Of a stretch of 36,645 nt of DNA, positions 24,215 through 31,822 are shown piece after piece. How positions within the stretch are numbered: the first letter of the stretch is position 1; every line of letters starts with the position of its first letter. The notes beneath the pieces are model-generated. The model saw only the letters and a program-made list of their open reading frames with translations, did not search any database and was not told the origin of the DNA. The position numbers and the translations under genes were made by a program. The stretch comes from a virus: positions 1 to 36,645 of IMG/VR virus record IMGVR_UViG_3300006310_000998; one strand, given 5' to 3'.

Positions 24215-27200
24215 ATGGCAAATTTACCGGTTTGGACACAACTATCAGGGCACATACTAGCAAGTTTAGAGGAAAGAATAACTACTACAGTTAATCTACC
24301 TTTAGATCCATCTAGTGCTGACCTTGGACAATTATTCAACCCAGAATCAACCGCGTTAAGTAGCGATCCCTTACCTACACTAATAAATTCAACAGTCATA
24401 GATATAACTAAAACTTGGTCACAAGAACCAAGCGGCTATACATATCCTATATCTATTAGAATTCCTACTATTCCTGCTCTTACAGGTAAAAAAATACCAG
24501 TAGCTATATTACTACACGGAAGTGGCGGAATAGGTAGTAATGAAATTACTATATGGGAAAACTATTTAGGTGATCATATTTTAGTTGCTCCATCAGGATA
24601 TAATAATACATGGAATCTTGCAACTGAAACATCTAAAGCACCTGATATTGATATGCTCAAAGATTTAGTTACAGCATTAAAAGGATTTAATAATGTTGAT
24701 CAAAGCAAAATAAAATTTGTTGGGTTTGATACTGGTGCAGGAATGGTGAATAGAGCATTAATTGAAATTGACGACACAGATATTCATTCATATGTAACGA
24801 TTAGTACACAATTATTTGATCCACAATACCGTAACGATACATTTTTCTTTCCAACAACACAAACTGGTCCTAATGCTTCAGATTATAATACAGCTACAGT
24901 TCCATTACAAAATAAAAGAATGTTAACAATTCATGGAGAAAATGACAATGTTATTCCATACAATGGTGGTGTTGCTAATGGCGTAACATTTTTATCTGCT
25001 CAAGAATCTGCATTTGCTTTAGCAAAAAGTCAAGGATACACAGGTGGTATAATTCCAGATGCAGGTGGTGTATTCTACGGAACAAATAATACTTACTATT
25101 ATAGCTACTTAGGTGGACGAGTAACACATTATAAAACTGGAACAGGACATACATTAGAAACATTTATGCAAGAAATTGTTCAAGCATTTATGACGTATGT
25201 AGTAACTACTGCACCTGCTATCTTTTTAGAAGCAGGCTCTATTACAACTATTGCACTTAATACAAGTATTGTAAGTTTAATAAGTGGACAATTACCTCCA
25301 GGATTAAGATTAGAAGAAAATCAAATTATAGGAACACCATTTGAAGTCCAACGTAGCACTACATTTGAATTTGTATTACGAGCTACAAACTCTGCCGGAA
25401 TTGCTGATAGAACATATAATATTATTATAAATGGTCCTGATGAACCTGTTTGGACAACTAATGAAGGTAAACTTCCACTAGGACCTAATAATTCTTTTTA
25501 TATTATAGATAGCAGTATTGTTGACTTTCAACTACAAGCAATTGATCCAGATTTACCAGCAGGTGACGAACTTGAATATTTTATTGCTGATGGAGATGGC
25601 ACATTACCTCCAGGTATAAAACTAACTGAAGAAGGAAGACTTATAGGAATAGTTGATCCTATTTTAGCATTAGATTTAAGATCTGGTAGTGGCTTTTATG
25701 ATACTACACAATTTGATAGTTTTCCATTCGACTTTGGATTAAGAAGTGCTAATGGTTATGAAAGTTTCTTTTATGATACTACAGGATATGATAAATCTAT
25801 TCCAACACAAAGTCCAAAGAAACTTAACAGATTCTTTGAATTTAGAGTAAGTGTTAGTGATGGTGATACAATTGTAAAAAGAAAATTTATAATATTCCTA
25901 GTTGGTGACGATTTCTTACGTGCAGATAATACAATTATGCAAGTTGGTACAGGAATCTTTACAGCTGATAATACATTCCTTAGAACTCCTGTTTGGTTAA
26001 CTCCTGCTAACATAGGATATAAACGAGCAAACAATTATGTAACAATTTACTTAGATGTATTTGATCCTAATACTATTGTTGGAGAACTAGGATATTATTT
26101 AGAACAATATAATGACGATGAAAGTCCTAGTGTGTTACCTCCAGGAATGGCATTAGATGTTAGTACTGGAGAAATTGCAGGACGAGTTCCATATCAACCA
26201 GCAGTTACCAAAGAATATAAATTTACAGTCGAAGCAAGACGCTTTACTAGTCAAGCAACATTATTAACGGCAAAGCAAAAAACATTTACAGTTAAAATAC
26301 TAGGTGAAGTTGAAAGTTCTATTGTATGGGTAACTATGCCAGACCTAGGAACTATTAAAGCAAACTTTATTAGTACATTTAGCGTAGGGGCAAAAATAAT
26401 TGCTCAATCAATTACTAGTAAAGTATTATATAGAATTCTTGGTGGAGAACTACCTCCAGGATTAAAATTAAATCCAAATGGAGAAATTGTTGGTAAAGTA
26501 AATCAGTTTAGAAGCCAAAATGCTGTTTCAGGTGAATGGACTAAAGGTTTAACAACTATTGATAATAATTTACTATTGCTTGATGGTTCTACAACTACTA
26601 TTGATCGAAAATTTATATTTGAAGTTGAAGCACGAGACCGTTTTGGATTTAGCGTGTTATCACAGAACTATAATATTATAGTTACTGATCCGGACAATAT
26701 AAGTTACAGTAACTTATCTGTTAAACCTTTCTTAAAACCAGAACAGCGTACAGTTTATAATAACTTTATCGGAGATCCTAATATTTTTACTCCAGCTAAA
26801 ATTTATAGACCTAATGATCCAGCATTTGGTTTACAAAAAGAAATTAAAATGCTAATTTATGCAGGAATTGAAACTAAAGAAGTTAGAGAATATGTTGCAG
26901 TATCAAGAAAGAATCATTCTAGAAAACGATTTAAATTAGGTTCAATTAAAACGGCAGTAGCTAAAAAAGCCGGAACAAATGATATTCAATATGAAGTTGT
27001 TTACTTAGAAGTAATTGACCCATATGATTCAACAACAGACACAAAAGTTAAGTCTGCTTTAAGTATTAAAACTAGACAAGAAATTACTGTAGATAGTGTT
27101 GACTATGAAGCATTCGATGATATTACTAAAGAAGGGGCCGGTATTGCAATATTTGAAATAGAAAATTCATTAGGACAAAAAATTCAAGTAGTAGCATTTG

Positions 27201-27718
27201 GAAACGATCTTGAAATTATTACTAGAAATAATGGAACAGTAATTCTTGATGCTAATGGAACTATATTTGTACAATTACAGAATGGAAATATTATACAAGC
27301 TGGAAAGATTGCTACAACAACAAGTGATCCATTTAGATTTAGACCTAGATTTACTCCAGTTAAAACTGATAGTAATGCTATAAGAATTAGTGAAGCACTT
27401 AATACTGAACGCTATATTACCAATGTAACAAATATGCGTGAAAATGTAAAAACAGTTGGACTTACTGAACGTGATTTCTTACCATTATGGATGACTACAG
27501 CTCAAGGTACTTCAGTTCAAGAATTAGGCTTTGTAACAGCTATTCCATTATGTTTTTGTAATCCCGGAGAAAGTGCCACTATAGCATTAAATATTGCTAA
27601 TAGTACCTTTGATTTTAGAATATTGGACTTTGAAATTGACAGATATATAATAGATGCAACCGAAGGAAATAGCTATGAGCAGTATATACCTTTCGGGAAC
27701 TATGCCTTTAATGTTTAA
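24215..27718 (+). CDS. Ig-like (He_PIG) structural protein with inserted alpha/beta-hydrolase domain
   Basis: The 1167-residue protein starts ANLPVWTQLSGHILASLEERI, a start I associate with marine phage structural proteins, and continues after residue 335 with repeated putative-Ig domains carrying LPPGLRL..NQIIGTP, LPPGIKL..GRLIG, LPPGMALDVSTGEIAG and LPPGLKLNPNGEIVG. Between them, residues about 60-330 form a hydrolase of the PHB-depolymerase/esterase type: oxyanion motif LLHGSGG (H101), nucleophile elbow VGFDTGAGM (Asp172 where Ser is usual), acid D244 in HGENDNVIPY and H312 in GTGHTLE. The C-terminal 300 residues lack obvious motifs and end in a segment with CFCNPGES. Likely a tail or baseplate protein whose inserted domain acts on the host surface. 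Confidence 0.75.
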   Translation: MANLPVWTQLSGHILASLEERITTTVNLPLDPSSADLGQLFNPESTALSSDPLPTLINSTVIDITKTWSQEPSGYTYPISIRIPTIPALTGKKIPVAILLHGSGGIGSNEITIWENYLGDHILVAPSGYNNTWNLATETSKAPDIDMLKDLVTALKGFNNVDQSKIKFVGFDTGAGMVNRALIEIDDTDIHSYVTISTQLFDPQYRNDTFFFPTTQTGPNASDYNTATVPLQNKRMLTIHGENDNVIPYNGGVANGVTFLSAQESAFALAKSQGYTGGIIPDAGGVFYGTNNTYYYSYLGGRVTHYKTGTGHTLETFMQEIVQAFMTYVVTTAPAIFLEAGSITTIALNTSIVSLISGQLPPGLRLEENQIIGTPFEVQRSTTFEFVLRATNSAGIADRTYNIIINGPDEPVWTTNEGKLPLGPNNSFYIIDSSIVDFQLQAIDPDLPAGDELEYFIADGDGTLPPGIKLTEEGRLIGIVDPILALDLRSGSGFYDTTQFDSFPFDFGLRSANGYESFFYDTTGYDKSIPTQSPKKLNRFFEFRVSVSDGDTIVKRKFIIFLVGDDFLRADNTIMQVGTGIFTADNTFLRTPVWLTPANIGYKRANNYVTIYLDVFDPNTIVGELGYYLEQYNDDESPSVLPPGMALDVSTGEIAGRVPYQPAVTKEYKFTVEARRFTSQATLLTAKQKTFTVKILGEVESSIVWVTMPDLGTIKANFISTFSVGAKIIAQSITSKVLYRILGGELPPGLKLNPNGEIVGKVNQFRSQNAVSGEWTKGLTTIDNNLLLLDGSTTTIDRKFIFEVEARDRFGFSVLSQNYNIIVTDPDNISYSNLSVKPFLKPEQRTVYNNFIGDPNIFTPAKIYRPNDPAFGLQKEIKMLIYAGIETKEVREYVAVSRKNHSRKRFKLGSIKTAVAKKAGTNDIQYEVVYLEVIDPYDSTTDTKVKSALSIKTRQEITVDSVDYEAFDDITKEGAGIAIFEIENSLGQKIQVVAFGNDLEIITRNNGTVILDANGTIFVQLQNGNIIQAGKIATTTSDPFRFRPRFTPVKTDSNAIRISEALNTERYITNVTNMRENVKTVGLTERDFLPLWMTTAQGTSVQELGFVTAIPLCFCNPGESATIALNIANSTFDFRILDFEIDRYIIDATEGNSYEQYIPFGNYAFNV

Positions 27719-27722
27719 AGGC
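27704..27722 (+). terminator. Perfect hairpin at gene end, abutting late promoter
   Basis: GCCTTTAA (27704-27711), loop TGT, TTAAAGGC (27715-27722): an 8-bp perfect stem covering the stop codon of the 1167-residue gene. GATAAATA follows at once. No T tract follows, so it may stabilise a 3' end instead of terminating. Confidence 0.4.
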
Positions 27723-27730
27723 GATAAATA
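27723..27730 (+). promoter_or_regulatory. Late promoter core GATAAATA
   Basis: GATAAATAATAG directly after the hairpin; GAGAGGA near 27734-27740 and ATG at 27747 follow. Confidence 0.65.
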
Positions 27731-27746
27731 ATAGAGAGGAACACAA

Positions 27747-28313
27747 ATGGCAAGTAATATTGACGATACCAGCATTGATGCTACATATCCTATAGCAGGT
27801 CAGGATAATGATAGCCAGGGCTTCCGTAACAATTTTAGCACCGTAAAGAATAACTTTACTGCGGCTAAAAGTGAAATTGAAGACCTACAAACAAATACAG
27901 CCAAACTAAACGCTACTAATGACCTTTTAGGTAATGATCTTACCGGTGGGAATTTTGTCGCTAATACAGAAAAACTGTATGCTGGCGGTACAATTGTTGC
28001 TCCTCAAAATGTTAGTTTTGCAAATGGTAATTTTCAAACATTTACTATAGGGGGCAATATAACACTAACCTTTACAGATTGGCCTGTTGCTAATAAAGTT
28101 GCTAGAATTCGTATAATGCTATTAGACACACTTGGCGACAGTACTGCCCGAACAGTTACTTGGGCAACAGAGGGCGGCGGTGCTATTAAATATGATGCAA
28201 GTTTTCCTTCACCATTTGTTGTAGCCAGTAATGAAAATCCAATGGTTATTGACGTTTGGACTGCTGACGGAGGTACTACAGTATTTGCTCATTACGTTAG
28301 TACGTTTACTTAA
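27747..28313 (+). CDS. Small structural protein (fibre/baseplate associated)
   Basis: The 188-residue protein begins SNIDDTSIDATYPIAGQDND then SQGFRNNFSTVKNNFTAAKS. This is a relative of the INIG...F.K.N.NF module of the fibres: an extended strand followed by one amphipathic helix. A short coiled-coil (IEDLQTNTAKLNAT) and a beta-rich C-terminal domain follow. The C-terminal part (FTIGGNITLTFTDWPVAN...ARIRIMLLD) is a pattern seen in marine T4-like virion proteins. The protein is probably a small fibre or baseplate decoration. It has its own late promoter motif and a strong ribosome-binding site, consistent with high expression. Confidence 0.65.
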   Translation: MASNIDDTSIDATYPIAGQDNDSQGFRNNFSTVKNNFTAAKSEIEDLQTNTAKLNATNDLLGNDLTGGNFVANTEKLYAGGTIVAPQNVSFANGNFQTFTIGGNITLTFTDWPVANKVARIRIMLLDTLGDSTARTVTWATEGGGAIKYDASFPSPFVVASNENPMVIDVWTADGGTTVFAHYVSTFT

Positions 28314-28323
28314 TAGGTAGGGT

Positions 28324-28551
28324 ATGTTACACCCATTTACTCAAAACGTTTCTGAACTCTCTGACAAAGAAATCGACGAAAAACTTTCAGATTTAACTAA
28401 AAAATTTTTCCAAACCCGCAACCCAGACGCAAAAAGCCAAATCCAATTACTGATGAATAGCTATAAGTTAGAGATCAGCGAACGCCAAATTAAAGCAAGA
28501 CTTTTAGGAAATGACAATAAAGGTCTTGACAAACTGATCGATATCAGTTAA
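28324..28551 (+). CDS. Small conserved helical protein, unknown
   Basis: The 75-residue product is predicted helical and charged: LSDKEIDEKLSDLTKKFF, then NPDAKSQIQLLMNSYKLEIS. I believe similar small proteins occur in marine T4-like phages, but I know of no function. GGTAGGG precedes the ATG, ten bases after the structural gene, so it may share the late transcript. Its 3' part contains the TTGACA box for the next gene. Confidence 0.55.
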   Translation: MLHPFTQNVSELSDKEIDEKLSDLTKKFFQTRNPDAKSQIQLLMNSYKLEISERQIKARLLGNDNKGLDKLIDIS

Positions 28552-28554
28552 AAT
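28526..28554 (+). promoter_or_regulatory. Sigma70-like promoter, TTGACA-17-TAAAAT
   Basis: TTGACA at 28526-28531, 17 bases, TAAAAT at 28549-28554. Predicted start near 28561 leaves about three bases before ATG 28564, again giving a leaderless or near-leaderless message. A TATAAATG at 28559 overlaps the start codon. Confidence 0.55.
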
Positions 28555-28563
28555 ACTTTATAA

Positions 28564-29094
28564 ATGAGAAACATGAAAGTAGATGATCTCGGTGTACCAC
28601 GATTCACCAATCAAGATATTGTAAATTTAATTTACGAAGGAAATAGTGATAAGCTCTCTAAGATCTTAGTAGAGCCAAATCGTGACGCCAATCTATACAA
28701 TAAATCTATTAAAGAACTTGGTTTTAACTTTTTACCATTAAAAGAATACCAACCACTCCCATATAACCAAAAACAATTTGATGACGCTTTACAATCACAA
28801 TGGTTTATGCCAGACAAATATAAAAATATGGATATGTATTCTTATTTAGAACAAAAGTGTACAAATACTACTGAAACAACAAGACTAAACGACGAATATG
28901 CAGAATACAAAAAACGTGATCTTGTAAACTTACTAAAATTCCTTGTGTATTTGGTAGACATTATGCGAGAAAATAACATTGTATGGGGTGTAGGACGAGG
29001 ATCAAGTGTAGCAAGTTATGTGCTATACTTAATTGGAATTCATAAAATTGACTCAATCCAGTATGGACTAGACTGGCATGAGTTCATGAGATAA
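28564..29094 (+). CDS. DNA polymerase III alpha-like partial palm protein, no catalytic Asp motif
   Basis: The 176-residue protein has an unrecognised N-terminal part (IVNLIYEGNSDKL...). Its last 60 residues mirror the family C polymerase palm: LLKFLVYLVDIMRENNIVWG, then VGRGSSVASYVLYLIGIHKI and DSIQYGLDWHEFMR. E. coli DnaE has the same order: a helix, GPGRGSGAGSLVAYALxITDLDP, then [21 protein letters not shown]. The GRGS loop (about residues 144-147) contacts the incoming nucleotide phosphates in DnaE. The phage protein stops where the PDxDxDF metal-binding aspartates would follow, so polymerase activity is not expected. It could bind nucleotide or act as a regulator or decoy; this is unknown. 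Start may be ATG 28564 or 28573. Confidence 0.65.
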   Translation: MRNMKVDDLGVPRFTNQDIVNLIYEGNSDKLSKILVEPNRDANLYNKSIKELGFNFLPLKEYQPLPYNQKQFDDALQSQWFMPDKYKNMDMYSYLEQKCTNTTETTRLNDEYAEYKKRDLVNLLKFLVYLVDIMRENNIVWGVGRGSSVASYVLYLIGIHKIDSIQYGLDWHEFMR

Positions 29095-29097
29095 ATA
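29090..29097 (+). promoter_or_regulatory. Late promoter core GATAAATA
   Basis: GATAAATAC overlaps the stop of the Pol III-like gene; AGGAG and ATG 29119 follow. Confidence 0.6.
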
Positions 29098-29118
29098 CGT
29101 ACATAATAGGAGATCACA

Positions 29119-29550
29119 ATGGCAGTTAAACAAACCGGTCGTAAACAACACGTATCAATGCAAGGTAAAGCTATTGATATGGACTTGTTACGTCAAAAAA
29201 ATGAATTAACACCAGCAGTAGGTAACGTTCGTGTTAACGCTCGCGGCGATGAATTAGGCCCAGGTGGCAAAATTGTTCGTAAGCGTGAAGAAGTTATGGC
29301 CGACTATTACAGAGACCATCCACAAGCAGTTCCAGATGAAGTACCTGGACGTGGAGTTAATATTGTTGAAAAAGAAGATACTGTAGTAAAGAAACCTACA
29401 AAATCTAAAGCTAAAGCTAAAGCGGCAACAAAAGTTAAAGAAGCAACTTCAGTAGAAGTTAAAACTGAAGCAAAACAACCAGACGAAGAATTGCTAACAG
29501 GCGATTGGGTTGAAGATGCTGATGGCAACTTTGTACAAAAAGGTGACTAA
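29119..29550 (+). CDS. Conserved T4-like marine phage protein, unknown (possible virion protein)
   Basis: The 143-residue protein begins AVKQTGRKQHVSMQGKAIDM and continues with LTPAVGNVRVNARGDELGPG, then GKIVRKREEVMADYY. This N-terminal half resembles proteins I recall from cyanophages and related T4-like phages. A low-complexity Lys/Ala linker (KSKAKAKAATKVKEA) follows, then an acidic end with GDWVEDADGNFVQKGD. The two-part form (ordered start, basic hinge, acidic tail) suits a virion or assembly protein, but function is unknown. It has its own late promoter and lies two bases upstream of the GroES-like gene. Confidence 0.6.
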   Translation: MAVKQTGRKQHVSMQGKAIDMDLLRQKNELTPAVGNVRVNARGDELGPGGKIVRKREEVMADYYRDHPQAVPDEVPGRGVNIVEKEDTVVKKPTKSKAKAKAATKVKEATSVEVKTEAKQPDEELLTGDWVEDADGNFVQKGD

Positions 29551-29552
29551 CA

Positions 29553-29954
29553 ATGGACTTAGGACTGATGGGCGGCCCCCCAAGGGCCATCACAGTTTAT
29601 AGCGGTCATATTAAACCAATACATGATCGAGTTATTGTTCGTCAAATGAACTTTGACGAAATGGTAACTAAAGGTGGAATTATACTTCCTTCCGACGACG
29701 GCAAGTCACACGGTGTTAAACCACGTTGGGGTAAAGTGTATGCTAAAGGCCACGAGAATAGAGACGAATTTGAAGTAGGTGACTGGGTTCTTGTAGAACA
29801 TGGACGTTGGACAAGAGGATTTAATATGCAACTTCCAGATGAAGAAGAAGTTGCTGTTCTGCGTACAATAGAAGCTGAAGGCATTTTAGCCTGGCAAAAA
29901 GAAGATCCAGATGATGCTTATTTAGGCGATATGGACCAAGATAGTATTATTTAA
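29553..29954 (+). CDS. GroES-like co-chaperonin (gp31-type role)
   Basis: The 133-residue protein carries the Cpn10 pattern: KPIHDRVIVRQM (21-32), KGGIILPSDDGKSHGVKPRW (40-59, with the mobile-loop position), GKVYAKG (60-66), EFEVGDWVLVEHG (72-84). It is longer than GroES (about 97) at both ends, with an acidic C-terminal tail (EDPDDAYLGDMDQDS). In T4, gp31 replaces GroES so that host GroEL can fold the major capsid protein; a similar role is likely here. Neighbours are the unknown late protein upstream and mazG downstream. Confidence 0.85.
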   Translation: MDLGLMGGPPRAITVYSGHIKPIHDRVIVRQMNFDEMVTKGGIILPSDDGKSHGVKPRWGKVYAKGHENRDEFEVGDWVLVEHGRWTRGFNMQLPDEEEVAVLRTIEAEGILAWQKEDPDDAYLGDMDQDSII

Positions 29955-29964
29955 AAAGGTGCTT

Positions 29965-30369
29965 ATGTTGGATTTAAAACGATACGAAGAATTCGTTGAA
30001 AAAGTTACATCAGTCGAAAGTAACAAGTCTGGTGCATTTTTTGGACGAGTACAAGAATTAGAAAATGCAACAGGTATTAACATTCCATTATTATTAACAG
30101 CGTCAATTGGATTATCGAGTGAAGGAGGTGAATTTAGTGAAATTGTTAAAAAATGCTTGTTCCAAGGTAAACCACTTAACGATGAAACTGTATTTCATCT
30201 CAAGCGAGAACTGGGCGATATTATGTGGTATTGGTCTAATGCTTGTAGGTCTCTTGGCCTTGATCCTAATACAGTAATTGAAGAAAATGTCAGAAAACTT
30301 GAATCAAGATACCCCGGCGGAAAATTTAACATTAACGACTCCGAAAACAGACAAGACGGAGACCTTTGA
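29965..30369 (+). CDS. mazG: MazG-like nucleotide pyrophosphohydrolase
   Basis: ATG 29965 is chosen over a GTG at 29959 because AAAAAGG (29953-29959) is correctly spaced; the product is 134 residues. The all-alpha NTP pyrophosphohydrolase motifs are visible: EGGEFSEIVKK (E53, E56), then RELGDIMWYW (E82, D85), which together form the metal site, and a closing NVRKLESRYPGGKF. These enzymes hydrolyse NTPs or dNTPs to monophosphates; phage MazG has been linked to control of nucleotide pools during infection. The gene's 3' end overlaps the next gene by 83 bases in another frame. Confidence 0.85.
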   Translation: MLDLKRYEEFVEKVTSVESNKSGAFFGRVQELENATGINIPLLLTASIGLSSEGGEFSEIVKKCLFQGKPLNDETVFHLKRELGDIMWYWSNACRSLGLDPNTVIEENVRKLESRYPGGKFNINDSENRQDGDL

Positions 30370-31180
30370 AGATATTTCAAAGGACGTTTACGTTTTAGAC
30401 AATCTTGTTCCGGATTGGCTCCACAAACAAGCTAAAGAAACAACATTAAACCATCCATTAAAATTCGGTCATAGAGGACTTGGTCCTTATCAGGGTTATC
30501 AATTCTGGAGTAAACAATGGGGATATGCTAATAATACAGACCCCAAAGATGCTCCTTGGGAATTATGGGCTATATGGTTAGTATTAAATGAAAATAGAAA
30601 ACTTATTGCTCCAACAGTTGGTAATCTTCAATTAAATCAAATTCAAATAAACTTAACAACTAAAAAACATTCAGGTGGACTACACGTTGATATTCAAGAA
30701 GATGCACCTGCGTACACAATGGTGTATTTTTTACAGGGCGATACGGGTATGGAGTTTTGGTCTAATAATCCTGAACATTTAAATCCTAAACTAGCAAAAC
30801 TATCGCACGGTGTAACTAAAGGAACAGTTACAGAAGCAGAATATGATGCTGAACTCCAACGAACAAAAGAGATGGCTAACAAAGATGGTGGGTTACGCAC
30901 AAAAGATTTAACATGGTATGAGGATGATTTTAAAAATCATCCAGGAGAGATGTCTTCATATAAATGTCATTCAGTTCCTTGGAAAGAAGGAAGAATGGTT
31001 ATATTTCCTAGCAAATATATACATCAAGGGTTACCTCCAAAAGAAGTAAGTCCACGTGTTACTATAGGTTATATTTTTAGTGGAGAAGCTACACCATTTG
31101 CAAAAGAACGTAGGATTATTCATTCTATTTTTAACCAAGATAATATAGATAATTGGGGAGTTACGAATGAACAAAAATAA
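30287..31180 (+). CDS. 2OG-Fe(II) oxygenase, larger paralogue
   Basis: The start is ATG 30287 inside mazG; no better in-frame start exists before the conserved domain, giving 297 residues with a disordered Thr/Asn-rich first 30. The double-stranded beta-helix motifs are HVD (H133, D135 in GGLHVDIQED), a distal His (H246 in YIHQGLPP) and Arg257 (SPRVTIGYIF) for 2-oxoglutarate. It aligns with the next gene through FGHRGLG, LQLNQIQINLTT and FLQGDTGMEFW. An insertion of about 65 residues (about 165-225) between the last strand pair is absent from the paralogue. The substrate is unknown; phage members may hydroxylate protein or nucleotide targets. The 3' end overlaps the next start. Confidence 0.8.
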   Translation: MSENLNQDTPAENLTLTTPKTDKTETFEDISKDVYVLDNLVPDWLHKQAKETTLNHPLKFGHRGLGPYQGYQFWSKQWGYANNTDPKDAPWELWAIWLVLNENRKLIAPTVGNLQLNQIQINLTTKKHSGGLHVDIQEDAPAYTMVYFLQGDTGMEFWSNNPEHLNPKLAKLSHGVTKGTVTEAEYDAELQRTKEMANKDGGLRTKDLTWYEDDFKNHPGEMSSYKCHSVPWKEGRMVIFPSKYIHQGLPPKEVSPRVTIGYIFSGEATPFAKERRIIHSIFNQDNIDNWGVTNEQK

Positions 31181-31763
31181 TATTTTAATTTTAGACGATT
31201 TAATACCTGCGTTTTTACAAGAACAAATAGAAGCAGTCATTCCTCATCTTCCATTACGATTTGGACATAGGGGATTAGGATACGATCAAGGACATCGAAC
31301 ATTTAGCGAACAATGGACACGCGAAATTCAACACGGAGTTTTAGTTAGTCATACTAATTTTCTAGCTGATATGCCTTGGGAACTTAAAGCTATGTGGACA
31401 GTCATTCATCATGCTAAGACAAAACTTTTTAAAAACGTTACAGAAGATTTACAATTAAACCAATGTCAAATTAACTTAACTACAGAAGAACATTTTGGTG
31501 GAAAACATACGGACGCACCTGACGATAGTGAACAAATGAAAGATCCAAATTGGAAACCGTCGCATACAATGGTATATTTTCTACAAGGGGATACAGGTAT
31601 GCAATTTTGGAATAAGGATGAAATTTTCCATTCTGTTGATTTCAAAAAAGGAAGATGTGTTATATTTCCAAGTAGTTATCTACATGAAGGTTTACCACCA
31701 AAAAAAGTAAGTCCTAGATGTACAATTGGATTTATTTTTAACGGCTTATCATTACAATCCTAA
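31167..31763 (+). CDS. 2OG-Fe(II) oxygenase, shorter paralogue
   Basis: The 198-residue protein is the compact version of the previous gene. The iron triad is H114 and D116 (GGKHTDAPDD) plus H173 (YLHEGLPPKK), and R184 (SPRCTIGFIF) should bind 2-oxoglutarate. FGHRGLG and LQLNQCQINLTT are shared with the paralogue. GGGGAG at 31155-31160 is a good ribosome-binding site inside the upstream gene's end, so the two overlap by 14 bases. Both probably arose by tandem duplication, with the larger gaining an insertion. The substrate is not readable from sequence. Confidence 0.85.
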   Translation: MNKNNILILDDLIPAFLQEQIEAVIPHLPLRFGHRGLGYDQGHRTFSEQWTREIQHGVLVSHTNFLADMPWELKAMWTVIHHAKTKLFKNVTEDLQLNQCQINLTTEEHFGGKHTDAPDDSEQMKDPNWKPSHTMVYFLQGDTGMQFWNKDEIFHSVDFKKGRCVIFPSSYLHEGLPPKKVSPRCTIGFIFNGLSLQS

Positions 31764-31771
31764 ATTAACAC

Positions 31772-31800
31772 TTGACACACAGAACATTTTGTATTATAAT
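31772..31800 (+). promoter_or_regulatory. Perfect sigma70 consensus promoter, TTGACA-17-TATAAT
   Basis: TTGACA at 31772-31777, exactly 17 bases, TATAAT at 31795-31800. Transcription would start near 31807, with GGAG at 31813-31816 and ATG at 31823. It heads the clamp loader to thyX run and looks like an early promoter read by host RNA polymerase. Confidence 0.8.
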
Positions 31801-31822
31801 AACATAAACTGTGGAGAGTTTT

